A stretch of 64,000 nt of DNA from Papio anubis (taxonomy: Eukaryota; Chordata; Mammalia; Primates; Cercopithecidae): the NCBI RefSeq assembly GCF_008728515.1, contig NC_044978.1, positions 147,122,262 through 147,186,261 of the forward strand. Direction: 5' to 3'. The translations under genes were made by a program, and so were the position numbers. Positions within the stretch are counted from its first letter, which is position 1. Each line of letters starts with the position of its first letter. A model generated the notes under the pieces. The model was not told where the DNA came from. It made no database searches and worked only from the letters and a program-made list of their open reading frames with translations. Shown in pieces: positions 1 through 10,122 of this stretch.

Positions 1-773
1 CCAGGGGCATGCATACCTGTCCCATACCCATGCCAAGCCACTAGATATGGGTTGTGAATTGTAATCCAATATTTGACACGGTCCCCAAACGTCTGGAAAC
101 AGTATGTGGCATAGTCATTGAAGATATCTATTATGGTATCATTTTTCCACCCCCCATATTTTTCCTGTAGGGCCAAAGGCAAATCCCAGTGGTATAAAGT
201 AACTATAGGTTCGATGTTTCTAAGCACTAGAGAGTCCAGAAGAGTATTGTAGTACTGGAGACCTTTTGCGTTGGCAACCGTTACTATTCCATCGGGGAAA
301 AGCCTTGGCCAGGAAATTGAAAACTGATAAAAAGAAACTCCTATAAAATCCAGGGCTGATAAGTCTTTTTCCAGAAAAATGTAACTGTCACTGGAACCAT
401 TCGTGCTGCTGACATTTTTAAGGTGTGTGTGGACGAAATGATCCCATATAGAAGGTCCTTTTCCATCCTTCTTCCAACTCCCTTCCACTTGCAATGCTCC
501 AGTCCCAACACCCCAGAAAAAGTTTTTAGGGAAAGTGTCATACAGAAACAGCTGACTTTCATTTACCGGAGTAAAATTAGGATTTTTAGACCATACAGCT
601 CTTCCATCTCCAGAGAATCCAGTAACAGCTCGTAGCAGAATAAGTGCTGACAGGATGACAGATCTTTGCAGTCCCCCGTTGGACATTGTATTCCTATAGC
701 GTATGGTTATTTCATCAGTGCTGAAGAAAATCCATTCATTCCCTGGAGATCCTGCCGCACAGCCTGGCTTCAT
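1..773 (-). CDS. KLB: KLB (beta-klotho) first coding exon, partial
   Basis: Beta-klotho is a single-pass membrane protein that acts with FGF receptors as co-receptor for FGF19 and FGF21. The minus-strand frame is open from ATG at 773-771 to the window edge: 257 complete codons plus two bases. It begins MKPGCAAGSPGNEWIFFS; a hydrophobic segment near residues 35-50 (SVILSALILLRAVTG) fits the signal peptide. The first glycosidase-like (KL1) domain follows, with FFWGVGTGALQVEGSWKKDG and later YHWDLPLALQEKYGGW. The family-1 glycosidase WxTxNEP motif reads WITIHNP (residues 236-242), so Asn241 replaces the acid/base glutamate, as expected of this pseudoenzyme. From memory, the human protein differs at a few positions (for example Ile for Val in GRAVW and WGVGTG). 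The rest of the gene lies left of the window. Divergent from RFC1. Confidence 0.97.
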   Translation of the reverse strand, partial: MKPGCAAGSPGNEWIFFSTDEITIRYRNTMSNGGLQRSVILSALILLRAVTGFSGDGRAVWSKNPNFTPVNESQLFLYDTFPKNFFWGVGTGALQVEGSWKKDGKGPSIWDHFVHTHLKNVSSTNGSSDSYIFLEKDLSALDFIGVSFYQFSISWPRLFPDGIVTVANAKGLQYYNTLLDSLVLRNIEPIVTLYHWDLPLALQEKYGGWKNDTIIDIFNDYATYCFQTFGDRVKYWITIHNPYLVAWHGYGTGMHAP

Positions 774-980
774 TTGCCACCAACTGCTGGACTGTCTTAT
801 CAAAGCTTCAGTAAAAGCTTGTGATTGTAAAGCTCTGTCAATGATTAGCTTGAACTGGGAGACTGAGGATGGGTCATAGAGAGCAACGTAATTTGAGGGA
901 GGTGGCCCTATTGCAGTCACCAATGCGTCTCCTTCTCTTTCATTATGGGAAAAATTAGATGAGAATGCATTGGTGACAAG
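774..980 (-). promoter_or_regulatory. KLB: KLB 5' UTR and proximal promoter
   Basis: Non-repetitive sequence just upstream of the KLB start codon. I place the 5' UTR at roughly 774-870 from memory of the human transcript; the start site is not visible directly. No TATA box is evident. CCAAT occurs on the plus strand at 920-924 and ATTGG at 969-973, inside a perfect 11-bp inverted repeat (916-926 GTCACCAATGC and 967-977 GCATTGGTGAC), which would suit NF-Y. Promoter assignment is inference from position. Confidence 0.6.
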
Positions 981-1473
981 AGTTTAAATGTGTAACTAAC
1001 ACCTATGTAAACAGTGAATTACAATCACATTATTTTCTGTGTAGCCTTTCATATTGACCCAAACCTTTTCTGAATGTTTTGAACATTATTGAATAAGGTA
1101 TACGCCTTTTCTATTTTTACAGTTTTTGTGTGGTAATTTTATAATCTCACCTATCAAGAAAAATAACATATACAAGTATACAGCATTCCTACATACTAAT
1201 AGTAAGGAATTAGAAAACACAATCAGAAATGACACTTCTCCACAAAATTCTAACACACCTAAGAACAAGCTTAATAAATGTTACCTATTTCAAGAAAATT
1301 GTATCGGGAGACTTGAAAGACTTCAATGAGAAAATATAGCACTTTGTGGATGGAAAAATGGAATACTTTACAATTTAATACACTTAACTAAAGTCCTCTA
1401 ATCTCTAATTTTATTTTTAAATTTTATTTATTTAACTAAAATTCTCCAATCTCTATTTTTTTAATTAATTCAT
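981..1473. other. AT-rich spacer, nothing recognised
   Basis: Between the KLB promoter and the first Alu. AT-rich, no long open frame, and no repeat I can name. Confidence 0.6.
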
Positions 1474-1763
1474 TCTTTTTTAACAATAGTCTCGCTTTGT
1501 AGCCCAGGCTGGAGTGCAGTGGTGTCATCAGAGCTCACTGCAGCCTCAACTTCCCAGGCTTAAGCAATCCTCCCACCTCAGCCTCCTGAGTAGCTGGGAC
1601 AACAGGTACATGTCACCATGCCCAGCTGATTTTTGATTTTTTGATAGAGGTGGGGTCTGGCTACATCCCCCAGGCTGGTCTTGAACTCCTGGGCTCAAAC
1701 AGCCCTTCTGCCTTCGGTTCCTAAAGTGCTTGAGATTATAGGTGTGAGCCACCATGCCTGGTC
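1474..1763 (-). mobile_element. Alu, antisense, old
   Basis: Starts with a T-run, then TCTCGCTTTGTAGCCCAGG, and ends GAGCCACCATGCCTGGTC. Both monomers are present and diverged (J/S age). Confidence 0.9.
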
Positions 1764-1800
1764 TAATCCCAAATTTTAGTTCAAGAAAATTATTATGAGA

Positions 1801-2114
1801 GGCCAGGCACAGTGGTTCATGGCTATAATCCCATCACTTTGGGAGGCCAATGCAGGCAGATCACTTGAGGTCAGGAGTTCGAGACCAGCTTAGCCAACAT
1901 GTTGAAACCCCGTCTCTACTAAAAATACAGTTATCCGGGCAAGGTGGCAGGCGCCTGTAATCCCAGCTACTTGGGAAGCTGAGGCAGGAGAATCTCTCGA
2001 ACCTGGGAGGTGGAGGTTGTAGTGAGCTGAGATCGCACCACTGCACTCTAGCCTGGGCAACAGACCAAGACTCGATATCAAAATAAAAAATAAAAAAAAA
2101 AGAAAAAAAAGAAA
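1801..2114 (+). mobile_element. Alu, full length
   Basis: Starts GGCCAGGCACAGTGGTTCAT; two monomers; ends in an A-rich tail with AAAAAT and AAAG interruptions. Confidence 0.93.
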
Positions 2115-2324
2115 ATTGTTATGAAAGTTCACTTGAAGAATAGGCAATATTTGTTTTTAAAAAGGAAAGAAAAACCTGAAAAAGAAGATAGCAAAGGCAT
2201 AGACAACCTTCAGCATGATTCTGGAATAAAGATAAACATACAGAAAGAAATACATGTACCTACAGAAATAAATATTGTGCCAAATCAATAGCCTCCAAAT
2301 AACCTGTAAAAAATTTAATGTTTT

Positions 2325-2541
2325 ACAGCCTGGGGAACATAGTGAGGCCCGATCTCTACAAATAAATTTAAAACCACCTGGGTGTGGTCATGCATGCTGT
2401 AGTCCCAGCACTTTAGAAGGCCAAGGTGGGAGGATTGCTTTGAGCCCAGGAGGTCGAGGCTGCAGTGAGCCATGATTGCACCACTGCACTCCAGCCTGGG
2501 TGACAGAATGAGACTCTGTCTCAATAGAAAAAAAAAAAAAA
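2325..2541 (+). mobile_element. Alu, 5'-truncated, old
   Basis: Begins inside the left monomer (CAGCCTGGGGAACATAGTGA) and continues through the right monomer to a poly-A tail. Confidence 0.85.
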
Positions 2542-2610
2542 ATTAATGTTTTAAATATTTGAAGTATCACATATGAATGAGAGGCAGAGTGGTTAATAGT
2601 CTGGTCTCTG

Positions 2611-2741
2611 TGCCAGATGAGGTGGCTCACACCTATAATCCCAGCTACTCAGGAGGCTAAGTAGGGAGGGCTGCTTGAGGCCAGGAGTTTGAGACCAGCC
2701 TGGACAATATAGTGAGACTATCCTCATCTCTTAAAAAAAAA
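2611..2741 (+). mobile_element. Alu left-monomer copy (FLAM-like)
   Basis: Single monomer from GCCAGATGAGGTGGCTCACA to CATCTCTTAAAAAAAA, directly before a full Alu. Confidence 0.75.
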
Positions 2742-2747
2742 GATTGG

Positions 2748-3052
2748 GGCCAGACACAGTGGCTTGCACCTGTAATCCCAGCACTTTGGGAGACCGAGGC
2801 GGGAGGATCACCTGAGGTCAGGAGTTCGAGACCAGCCTGACCAATATGGTGAAACCCTGTCTCCACTAAAAATACAAAATTAGCTGTGCATGGTGGTGCA
2901 TGCCTGTAATCCCAGTTACTCGGGAGTCTGAGGCAGAAGAATTGCCTGAACCCGGGAGGTGGAGGTTGCAGTGAGCTGAGATCGTGCCATTGCACTCAAG
3001 ACTGGGCAACAAGAGCAAAACTCTGTCTCAAAAAAAAAAAAAAAAAAAAAAA
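2748..3052 (+). mobile_element. AluS-like, full length
   Basis: GGCCAGACACAGTGGCTTGC to a long A-tail. AGATTG flanks both ends as a short possible target-site duplication. Confidence 0.93.
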
Positions 3053-3055
3053 GAT

Positions 3056-3297
3056 TGAGCCTCTAGAGGCAGACTGCCTGAGTTTAAATATAGCTGTGTG
3101 ACTTGCCCTCAGTTTCCTCTTAACTAAGCAAAGGCATAATAATAATATGCACTTCATGGATTATTGTAAGAATTAAACGAGTTAACACACTGAACCAAAT
3201 GGTTTTCTCTGGAATAAAGAAACAAATGAACCAGTACATGTAAGACACTTGGAACAGAGACTGACACGTAGTAAATGCTCAATAAACATTATTTTTA
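3056..3297 (+). mobile_element. MIR SINE
   Basis: Ancient SINE words in order: GAGGCAGACTGCCTGAGTTT, GTGTGACTTGCCCTCAGTTT, then GTAAATGCTCAATAAACATT at the 3' end. Confidence 0.75.
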
Positions 3298-3504
3298 TGT
3301 GAAAGGGAAAGATTATTCAGGAAGTGATGCTAGGATTTAGCATAAAAGACAATTTGTTCTGGCTCCTGCCACATTTTTAGCTTCACTTCTCTCAATTGAC
3401 TAAGTGGTACACAGCCTGCTCACTTGCACCACTGTACCTTGGTATGTGGTATGTGTGCTCTCTACACAGAGTATGTTTCTCCCTTCATCTAGCTCATGCC
3501 TTTC

Positions 3505-3794
3505 TTTTTTTTTTTTTGAGACTGAGTCTCGCTCTTTCGCCCAGGCTGGAGTGCAGTGGCGCAATCTCCACACCCTGTAATGCAAGCTCCGCCTCCCGGG
3601 TTCACACCATTCTCCTGCTTCAGCCTCCTGAGTAGCTGGGACTTAGCCCGCCACCACACCCCGCTAATGTATTTTTAGTAGAGACGGAGTTTCACCGTGT
3701 TAGCCACGATGGTTTCGATTTCCTAACCTCATGATCCGCCCATCTCGGCCTCCCAAAGTGCTGGGATTACAGGCGTGAGCCACCGCACCCAGGC
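3505..3794 (-). mobile_element. Alu, antisense
   Basis: T-run, GAGACTGAGTCTCGCTCTTT, to GAGCCACCGCACCCAGGC. Full length. Confidence 0.92.
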
Positions 3795-3796
3795 GT

Positions 3797-4080
3797 CTTT
3801 TTTTTTTTTTTTTTTTTTTAACTTTTAAGTTCAGGGGCACATGTGCAAGTTTGTTACATAGGTAAACTTGTGTTATGGGTGTTTGCTGTGCGGATTATTT
3901 TATCAGGCAGGTATTAAGCCTAGTATTCATTAGTTATTTTTCAAGATCCTCTCCTTCTTCCGACCCTCCACTCTCTGAGAGGCTCCAGTGTGTTGTTCCC
4001 CTCTATGTGTCCAGGTGTTCTCATCATTTAGCTCCCACTTATAAGTAAGAACCTGCGGGATTTGGTTTTCTGTTCCTGCG
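3797..4080 (-). mobile_element. L1 3' end, antisense
   Basis: Poly-T followed by ACATGTGCAAGTTTGTTACA and TAGCTCCCACTTATAAGTAA, both from the primate L1 3' UTR. The Alu at 3505-3794 abuts its tail. Confidence 0.85.
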
Positions 4081-4375
4081 CTCGTAAGGCCTTTCTGACT
4101 CCCTGTGACTCCTAGCCTGACTGGATTTAGATGGATCTTCTCTGTTTTCCCATGGCAGCCCATGTTTTCTCTACTATGACACACAATAAATCAGCAAATC
4201 ACACAATAAATGTATCTGTATCCTCTGTTTGAGTGTAAGTTTTCTTTCTCTTTCTCTTTTTTGAAAACCAAAACAGGGACCATGACTGGTTCCCTGTTGA
4301 TTGTGGCCCAGTACGGTACTTGACATATAGTAGTTACTGAAGTATATATTGAATGAATGAGAGTGTCTATAGTAG
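4081..4375. other. No feature recognised
   Basis: Short non-Alu stretch. A GAATGAATGA-type end near 4350 could be an old L2 or MIR tail, but too little is left to call. Confidence 0.5.
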
Positions 4376-4507
4376 GCTGGGCATGAGGGCCCACACCTGT
4401 AATCCCTGCACTTTGGGAGGCTGAGGCAGGACGATCACTTGAGTTCAGGTGTTCAAGACTAGCCTGGGCAACATAGTGAGAACTCATCTCTACTAAGGAA
4501 AAAAAAA
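4376..4507 (+). mobile_element. Alu left-monomer copy (FLAM-like)
   Basis: GGCTGGGCATGAGGGCCCAC to CATCTCTACTAAGGAAAAAA; one monomer and A-tail. Confidence 0.8.
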
Positions 4508-5208
4508 GTACCTATAGTAGACTATGTATACTCTATCACTGCATTTATCACATTTATCACATAATCCTGGAGTTGTCTGTCTCTTCCACCACACTGTAAG
4601 AATATCTCCTATCTAAATTTTTATCATTGCTTATCAGAGTAAATGATTAATAATTATCTATTGAATGAATGGAGTTGGTACAATACTATTTATGAAAATA
4701 AAGTTTTAAATGTAATAACTTAGACCCTCACAAATATATTTAATTCAAAAATGTATAACCAAAGAAATAGTTAAGATGGTAAATTTCATATTACTTGATT
4801 TTACCACAATTTGAAAAATATAGCCACAGAAAACTAAAAGAAAACAAAAGTAAATATTAAATTATGTAAATGTGTAGACGATATATGTTATTCTATTTAC
4901 ATATGATGATATAGAAATAATTTATAATTAAAATATAAAAAAATAAAATTTAAAGGCAAATAACAAACTTAGAAAATGTCAGAGCAAATCTAGAAGGCAA
5001 ATGGCCAAAGTAAAGCAAATGGCCATAAGTAATTCATGCAAATCAATGAGAAAGCCACTAAATCTCTAACAGATAAATGGCCAAAAAGCATGAATAAAAA
5101 AATACACAAAAGAGAAAATGCAACTAATGAAAAATATGGCTAACAAAAAATTAAAACATAAGTAATTAGAAATATACATGAAAAGAGGCATATAATAATA
5201 TTTAATCT
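4508..5208. other. AT-rich stretch, no gene
   Basis: About 700 bp of very AT-rich DNA without a convincing open frame. It may be degraded L1 or old LINE sequence; I cannot assign it. Confidence 0.5.
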
Positions 5209-5367
5209 TTTTTTTTTTTTGAGACAGAGTCTCGATCTGTTGCCCAGGCTGGTATGCAGTGGCGTGATCTCGGCTCACTGCAACCTCTACCACCCGGGTT
5301 CAAGTGATTCTCCTGCCTTGGCCTCCCAAAGTGTTGGGATTACAGGCATGAACCACCGTGCCTGGCC
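5209..5367 (-). mobile_element. Alu, antisense, internally deleted
   Basis: The head (GAGACAGAGTCTCGATCTGT) jumps from TTCTCCTGCC straight to TTGGCCTCCCAAAGTGTTGG, losing about 130 bp. Confidence 0.88.
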
Positions 5368-5465
5368 AATATTTTATCTTATAAAATTAGCAAAAATAAA
5401 AATAAGTGATGAAAACCAATGTAGATTGTTGATTGCAATGTAAGTTTGTACAATACTCATGAAAA

Positions 5466-5515
5466 GTGTGTGTGTCTGTGTGTGTATATATATATATTTT
5501 ATTTATTTATTTATT
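5466..5515. repeat. (TG)n(TA)n(TTTA)n microsatellite
   Basis: Runs of TG, TA and TTTA in succession, directly against the T-tail of the next antisense Alu, so probably grown from that tail. Confidence 0.9.
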
Positions 5516-5802
5516 TTTGAGACGGAGTCTTGCTTTGTCGCCCAGGCTGGAGTGCAGTGGCGCGACCTCGGCTCACTGCAAGCTCCGCCTCCCGGGTTCA
5601 CGCCATTCTCCTGCCTCAGCCTCCCGAGTAGCTGGAACTACAGGTGCCCACCACCACGCCCGGCTAACTTTCTTTTGTATTTTCAGTAGAGACGGGGTTT
5701 CACTGTATTAGCCAGGATGGTCTCGATTTCCTGACCTTGTGATCCGCCCGCCTCGGCCTCCCAAAGTGCTGGAATTACAGGCGTGAGCCACCACACCTGG
5801 CC
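5516..5802 (-). mobile_element. AluS/Y-like, antisense
   Basis: GAGACGGAGTCTTGCTTTGT to GAGCCACCACACCTGGCC, full length and less diverged than its neighbours. Confidence 0.94.
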
Positions 5803-5973
5803 TTCTTTTTTTTTTTATTTTAAAGATAGAGTCTTGCTCTGTTGCCCAGCCTGGAATGCAGGGGTGTGATCTCAGCTCTCTGCAACCTCTGGCTCCTGGG
5901 TTCAACCGATTCTCCTGCCTCAGCCTCTCGAGTAGCTGGGATTATTTAAACGCACACCATCACAGCTGGCTAT
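5803..5973 (-). mobile_element. Alu, antisense, truncated
   Basis: Tail and right monomer only, ending at CACAGCTGGCTA where the next antisense Alu begins. Part of four back-to-back antisense Alus (5516-6592). Confidence 0.85.
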
Positions 5974-6275
5974 TTTTGTTTGTTTTTGAGACAGTCTTGC
6001 TCTCTCACCCAAGCTGGAATGCAGTGGTGTGATCGTGGCTCACTGCAAACTCTGCCTCCCAGGTTCAAGCGATTCTGCTGCCTCAGCCTCCCGAGTAGCT
6101 GGGATTACAAGTGCCCACCACCATGCCCAGCTAATTTTTGTATTTTTAGTAGAGATGGGGTCTCACCATGTTGGCCAGGCTGGTCTTGAACTCCTGGCCT
6201 CAAGTCGATCCAACCACCTCGGCCTCCCAAAGTGCTGGGTGCTGGGATTACAGGCTTGAGTCATTGCACCAGGCC
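5974..6275 (-). mobile_element. Alu, antisense
   Basis: TTTTTGTTTGTTTTTGAGAC to GAGTCATTGCACCAGGCC. Full length. Confidence 0.92.
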
Positions 6276-6592
6276 TTTTTTTTTTTTTTTTTTTCCTAGA
6301 CGGAGTCTGGAATTTCCTAGACGGAGTCTGTCACCCAGGCTGGAGTGCAGTGGTATGATCTCAGCTCACTGCAACCTCTGCCCCCAGGTTCAAGCGATTC
6401 TCATGTCTCAGACTCCCGAGTAGCTGGGATTACAGGTGCCTGTCACCACGCCCAGCTAATTGTTATATTTTTAGTAGAGAAAGGGTTTCACCATGTTGGC
6501 CAGGCTGGTTTCGAACACCTGACCTCAAGTGATCCACCTGCTTCAGCCCCCCAAAGTACTGGGATTACAGGCCTGAGCCACTGCGCCCGACC
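6276..6592 (-). mobile_element. Alu, antisense, with a head duplication
   Basis: Full Alu. The 17-mer TTCCTAGACGGAGTCTG is present twice (6293-6309 and 6314-6330) at the tail-body junction. Confidence 0.92.
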
Positions 6593-7033
6593 ACATGGAA
6601 AGTAACTTTCCAATATACCATGAATCTAAAGTTTTTGATTCAAGAATTTCTGAAATACATTGTAATGAATCATTTCTAAATATATAAAGTCCTCCATGCA
6701 AAAATATTTTTATAGCAATATTGTTTATAACAGAGGAAAATTATAAATAACTTAAAGATCCATCCATAGGGGAATAATTACCTAAGGCATGGAATATTCA
6801 TTTGAATATTCATGAAATGTTAACATTTTCATTTCATTCATTAACATTTTCAGAGAATATATAGTAGCATTAAAATTCTTAAAATAAAAAACCATCAGGA
6901 CAATAATCGCATATAGAAATTATAAGAAAATATCCACATTTTGCCATATTGTGTTTGGACAGTGAACTAAGGGTTATAGTTATTTTTCTTTTGTATATTT
7001 AATTTGATTTTTTTAACTTTTAATAACAAAAAT
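6593..7033. other. AT-rich spacer, nothing assigned
   Basis: About 440 bp. ATATTCATGAAATG and CATTTTCATTTCATTCA are locally repetitive. Words near 6740-6800 suggest a weak old L1 fragment. Confidence 0.45.
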
Positions 7034-7338
7034 GGGCCAGTGCGGTGGCTCATGCCTGTAATCCCAGCACTTTGAGAAGCTGAGGCAGACGGATCACCTG
7101 AGGTTGGGAGTTCGAGACCAGCCTGGCCAACATGGTGAGACCCCATCTCTACTAAAAACACAAAAATTAGCCAGGCATGGTGGTGTGCGCCTGTAGTCCC
7201 AGCTACTTGGGAGGCTGAGGCAGGAGAATCGCTTGAACACTAGAGGCAGAGGTTGCAGTGAGCTGAGATCGCGCCACTGCACTCCAGCCTGGATGACAGA
7301 GCGAGACTGTGTCTCAAAACAGCAACAACAACAAAACC
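7034..7338 (+). mobile_element. Alu, full length
   Basis: GGGCCAGTGCGGTGGCTCAT to a CAACAACAAC-rich tail. Confidence 0.93.
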
Positions 7339-7395
7339 CAAAAATGAACATTAAAAGAATACAGATAGTTGATATTAGATGTAAAAGTTTCTTGA

Positions 7396-7576
7396 AACCC
7401 AGGCGTGGTGGTGTACACTTATAGTCCTAGCTACTTGGGAGGCTTAGGCAAGAGGATTGCATGAGCATGAGCCAGGAGTTCGAGGCTTTAGTGCAGTATA
7501 ATTGCGCCTGTGACTCGCCACGGCACTCCAGCCTGGACAACATAGTAAGACCTTGCCTCTTAAAAAAAAAAAAAAA
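7396..7576 (+). mobile_element. Alu, 5'-truncated, old
   Basis: Right-monomer sequence (CCAGGCGTGGTGGTGTACAC) to a poly-A tail; heavily diverged. Confidence 0.8.
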
Positions 7577-7837
7577 GTCTATTTGAGAAGCTAGATAGTT
7601 TCCCACTAAGATTAGGAATAAGGCAAGGATGTCTGTTCTCATCACCTCTATTCAACATTACACTGGAAGTTGTAGCTAATGCAGTAAAACAACAACAAAA
7701 AAAGAAATAAAACATAGGGAAGCAACGAACAAAACTATGTTTGTTCACAGATGATAATGATTGTCTATGTAAAAACTTCTAAAGAACCAACCAAAGAATC
7801 CTGGCACTAATAAGTGATTACAACAAGGATGCAAGAT

Positions 7838-7849
7838 ATAATATATATA

Positions 7850-7892
<43 letters not shown>

Positions 7893-7896
7893 TTTG
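7838..7896. repeat. (TA)n(TG)n(TA)n then poly-T
   Basis: Alternating TA/TG dinucleotides followed by about 12 T. Possibly the 3' tail of a minus-strand retro-insertion. Confidence 0.9.
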
Positions 7897-8206
7897 GTAA
7901 AAACAAAATGTGTTTTTTTAAATTAAAAATATGAAGTCTGCCACCAAACTCTTGAAGCAACCCTTTTTTCTAATCCCCTTCTTGTGTCAAAGAATGTGTT
8001 GCAGTTGATTACTTTGTGGTGGTTGCCAAATGGGCAGGCGGCAAATTCTCTTGGATTTCAGCTTCTACAGTTATCCAAAATCAGTGTCAGCTGAGCTATG
8101 CTCCCTCTGAAGGCTCTGAGGGAGAACCCTTCCTTAACTCTTCTAGTGGCTGTTGACATTCTTTGACTTGTGGCAACATGATTTTAATTTCTGCTTGTTT
8201 CACGTG
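7897..8206. other. Unassigned old repeat-like stretch
   Basis: Contains CTTCTAGTGGCTGTTGACATTC-type wording that I associate with an old dispersed repeat, but I cannot name the family. No coding potential. Confidence 0.45.
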
Positions 8207-8474
8207 GCTCTGTCGCCCAGGCTGGAGTGCAGTGGCATGATCTTGGCTCACTGCAACCTCCACCTTCCAGGTTTATGCCATTCTCCTGCCTCAGCCTCCT
8301 GAGTAGCTGGGACTACGGGTGCATGCCACCACACCTGGCTAACTTTTTGAATTTTTAGTAGAGATGGGGTTTTACTGTGTTAACCAGGATGGTCTCGAAC
8401 TCCTGACCTCCTGATCTGCCTGCCTCGGCCTCCCAAAGTGCTGGGATTATAGGTGTGAGCCATCACGTCTGGCC
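8207..8474 (-). mobile_element. Alu, antisense, tail missing
   Basis: Begins at GCTCTGTCGCCCAGGCTGG without a T-tail; ends GAGCCATCACGTCTGGCC. Confidence 0.9.
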
Positions 8475-8726
8475 CTTTTTTTTTTTTTTTTAGATGAAGT
8501 CTTGCTCTGTTGCCCAGCCTGGAGTGCAAGCGATTCTCCCGCCGCAGCCTCCCGAGTAGTTGGGACTCAGGCATGAGCCACCACGCCTGGCTAATTTTTG
8601 TATTTTTAGTAGAGATAGGGCTTCACCATGTTGGCCAGGCTGGTCTCCAACTCCTGACCCAAGTGATCTGCCTGCCTTGGCCTTCCAAAGTGCTGGGATT
8701 ACAGGCGTGAACCACCGTGGCTCACA
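8475..8726 (-). mobile_element. Alu, antisense, internally deleted
   Basis: T-run, TGAAGTCTTGCTCTGTTGCC; about 50 bp lost after CTGGAGTGCAAGCG; ends ACCACCGTGGCTCA. Confidence 0.9.
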
Positions 8727-8807
8727 TAGCCTCCTTTGTGTCCTTTCCTCTTCTTCTTGTTTTTTCTTTTTTCAGAGACAGCGTATCACTCTTGTCCAAG
8801 TTGAAGA

Positions 8808-8913
8808 CAAATAAAGAACGCTTCACAAATCTGTGTGCCATCCTTGCACAGAGGCTATGCTAATCTTCTCTGTATCATTCCAATTTTAGTAAATGTGTTT
8901 CCAAAGTGAGAAC
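8808..8913 (-). pseudogene. U6 snRNA pseudogene
   Basis: Read on the minus strand it begins GTTCTCACTTTGG and continues CACATTTACTAAAATTGGAA, GATACAGAGAAGATTAGCAT and GTGAAGCGTTCTTTAT, the order of U6 small nuclear RNA over its whole length of about 106 nt. Several substitutions lie in the 5' stem and the central region. There is no U6-type promoter (no proximal sequence element or TATA at the right spacing) on the 8914+ side, which is L1 sequence. It is therefore a dead retro-copy, not a transcribed U6 gene. Confidence 0.9.
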
Positions 8914-9000
8914 AAGATGCAGGATTAATACACAAGAGTCAATTGTTTTCTTACATGCCAGCAATGAGCAATTGAAATTTGAAATTAAAAAGACAAAATC

Positions 9001-9218
9001 CAGCCTGGATAACATGGTGAGACCCCATCTCTACAAAAAAGAAAAATAAAAAATTAGCTGGACATGGTGGTGCACACTTGTGGTCCCATCTACCAGGGAG
9101 GCTAAAGTGGGAGGATCACTTGAGCCTGGGAAGTTGAGGCTGTAGTGAGCCATGACTGCGCCACTACACTCCAGCCTGGGTGACAGAGTGAGACTGTCTC
9201 AAAAAAGGGAAAAAAAGA
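9001..9218 (+). mobile_element. Alu, 5'-truncated, old
   Basis: Starts CCAGCCTGGATAACATGGTG in the left monomer, right monomer complete, tail with AAAAAAGGGAAAAAAAG. Confidence 0.87.
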
Positions 9219-9259
9219 AGTTTCTCAACAAAGGCTAAGTTTTAAAATGTGTACTCTAG

Positions 9260-9549
9260 CTGGGCAGGGTGGCTCACGCCTGTAATCCCAGCACTTAGGG
9301 AGGCCAAGGCGAGCGGATCATGAGGTCAGGAGTTCAACACTAACCTGGCCAATATGGTGAAACCCCATCTCTACTAAAAATGCAAAAATTAGCCAGGCGT
9401 GTTGGTGTGCACCTGTAGTCCTAGCTACTCGGGAGGCTGAGGCAGAAGAATCGCTTGAACCAGGGAGGCAGAGGTTGCACTGAGCAGAGATCGTGCCACT
9501 GCACTCCAGCCTGGGCAGCACAGCAAGACTCCATCTCAAAAAAAAAAAA
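9260..9549 (+). mobile_element. AluS with 11-bp target-site duplication
   Basis: CTGGGCAGGGTGGCTCACGC to poly-A. GTGTACTCTAG flanks it exactly at 9249-9259 and 9550-9560. Confidence 0.95.
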
Positions 9550-9988
9550 GTGTACTCTAGGATTGAAGTACCTTTTCCTTAAAAAATAAAAGGAATAAAA
9601 ATAAAGTAAATGTGTACTGAATATTTATTTGCTAGTGAACAATAATGTATCACTAAATGATTTCAGATTTCATATGAGAAAATACAAGAAATGAATATTT
9701 GTCAGAGCAAGTTCATTAAGCTGATTAAATGAGAACATATGTAGATAACAATAACATAATTTCATATCCATTATGATGACTATTTTTTTTAGAAAACCCA
9801 TAAAATAATAAGTGTTGGAAAAGATGAGGAGAAATTAGAATGTTTGTGCCGTGCTGGTGGGAATATAAAATGGTGCAGCCATTGTGGAAGAGGGTATGGT
9901 AGTTCCTAAAAAAATTAAATAGAATTACCATATGATCCAGTAGTTCTCCTTCTGGGTAAGTACTCCAAAGAATGGAAAGCAGGGACTT

Positions 9989-10121
9989 TGCCAGGAGCAT
10001 GTCTCATGTCTGTAATCTCAGCACTTTGAGAGGTGAGGTGGGAGGATCGCTTTAGCCCAGGAATTGGAGACCAGCTTGCTCAACATAGCAAGACCCTGTC
10101 TCTATCAAAAATTTAAAAAAC
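9989..10121 (+). mobile_element. Alu left-monomer copy (FLAM-like)
   Basis: GCCAGGAGCATGTCTCATGT to TCAAAAATTTAAAAAA; single monomer inside the L1. Confidence 0.75.
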
Positions 10122-10122
10122 G

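Larger units (their letters stand above)
7590..9000 (+). mobile_element. L1 ORF2 fragment, split by later insertions
   Basis: Reverse-transcriptase-region words (AAGGCAAGGATGTCTGTTCT, CTATTCAACATTACACTGGA) run to about 7840. The same L1 resumes at 8914 (GATGCAGGATTAATACACAA, GTCAATTGTTTTCTTACATG). The block between (7841-8913) is a microsatellite, an unassigned stretch, two Alus and a U6 pseudogene. CAAGGATGCAAGAT on the left and CAAGATGCAGGAT on the right may be a decayed target-site duplication. Confidence 0.8.

Noticed and set aside
8808..8913. Functional U6 snRNA gene
   Set aside because: Substitutions in conserved stems and no U6 promoter elements upstream; it is a pseudogene.
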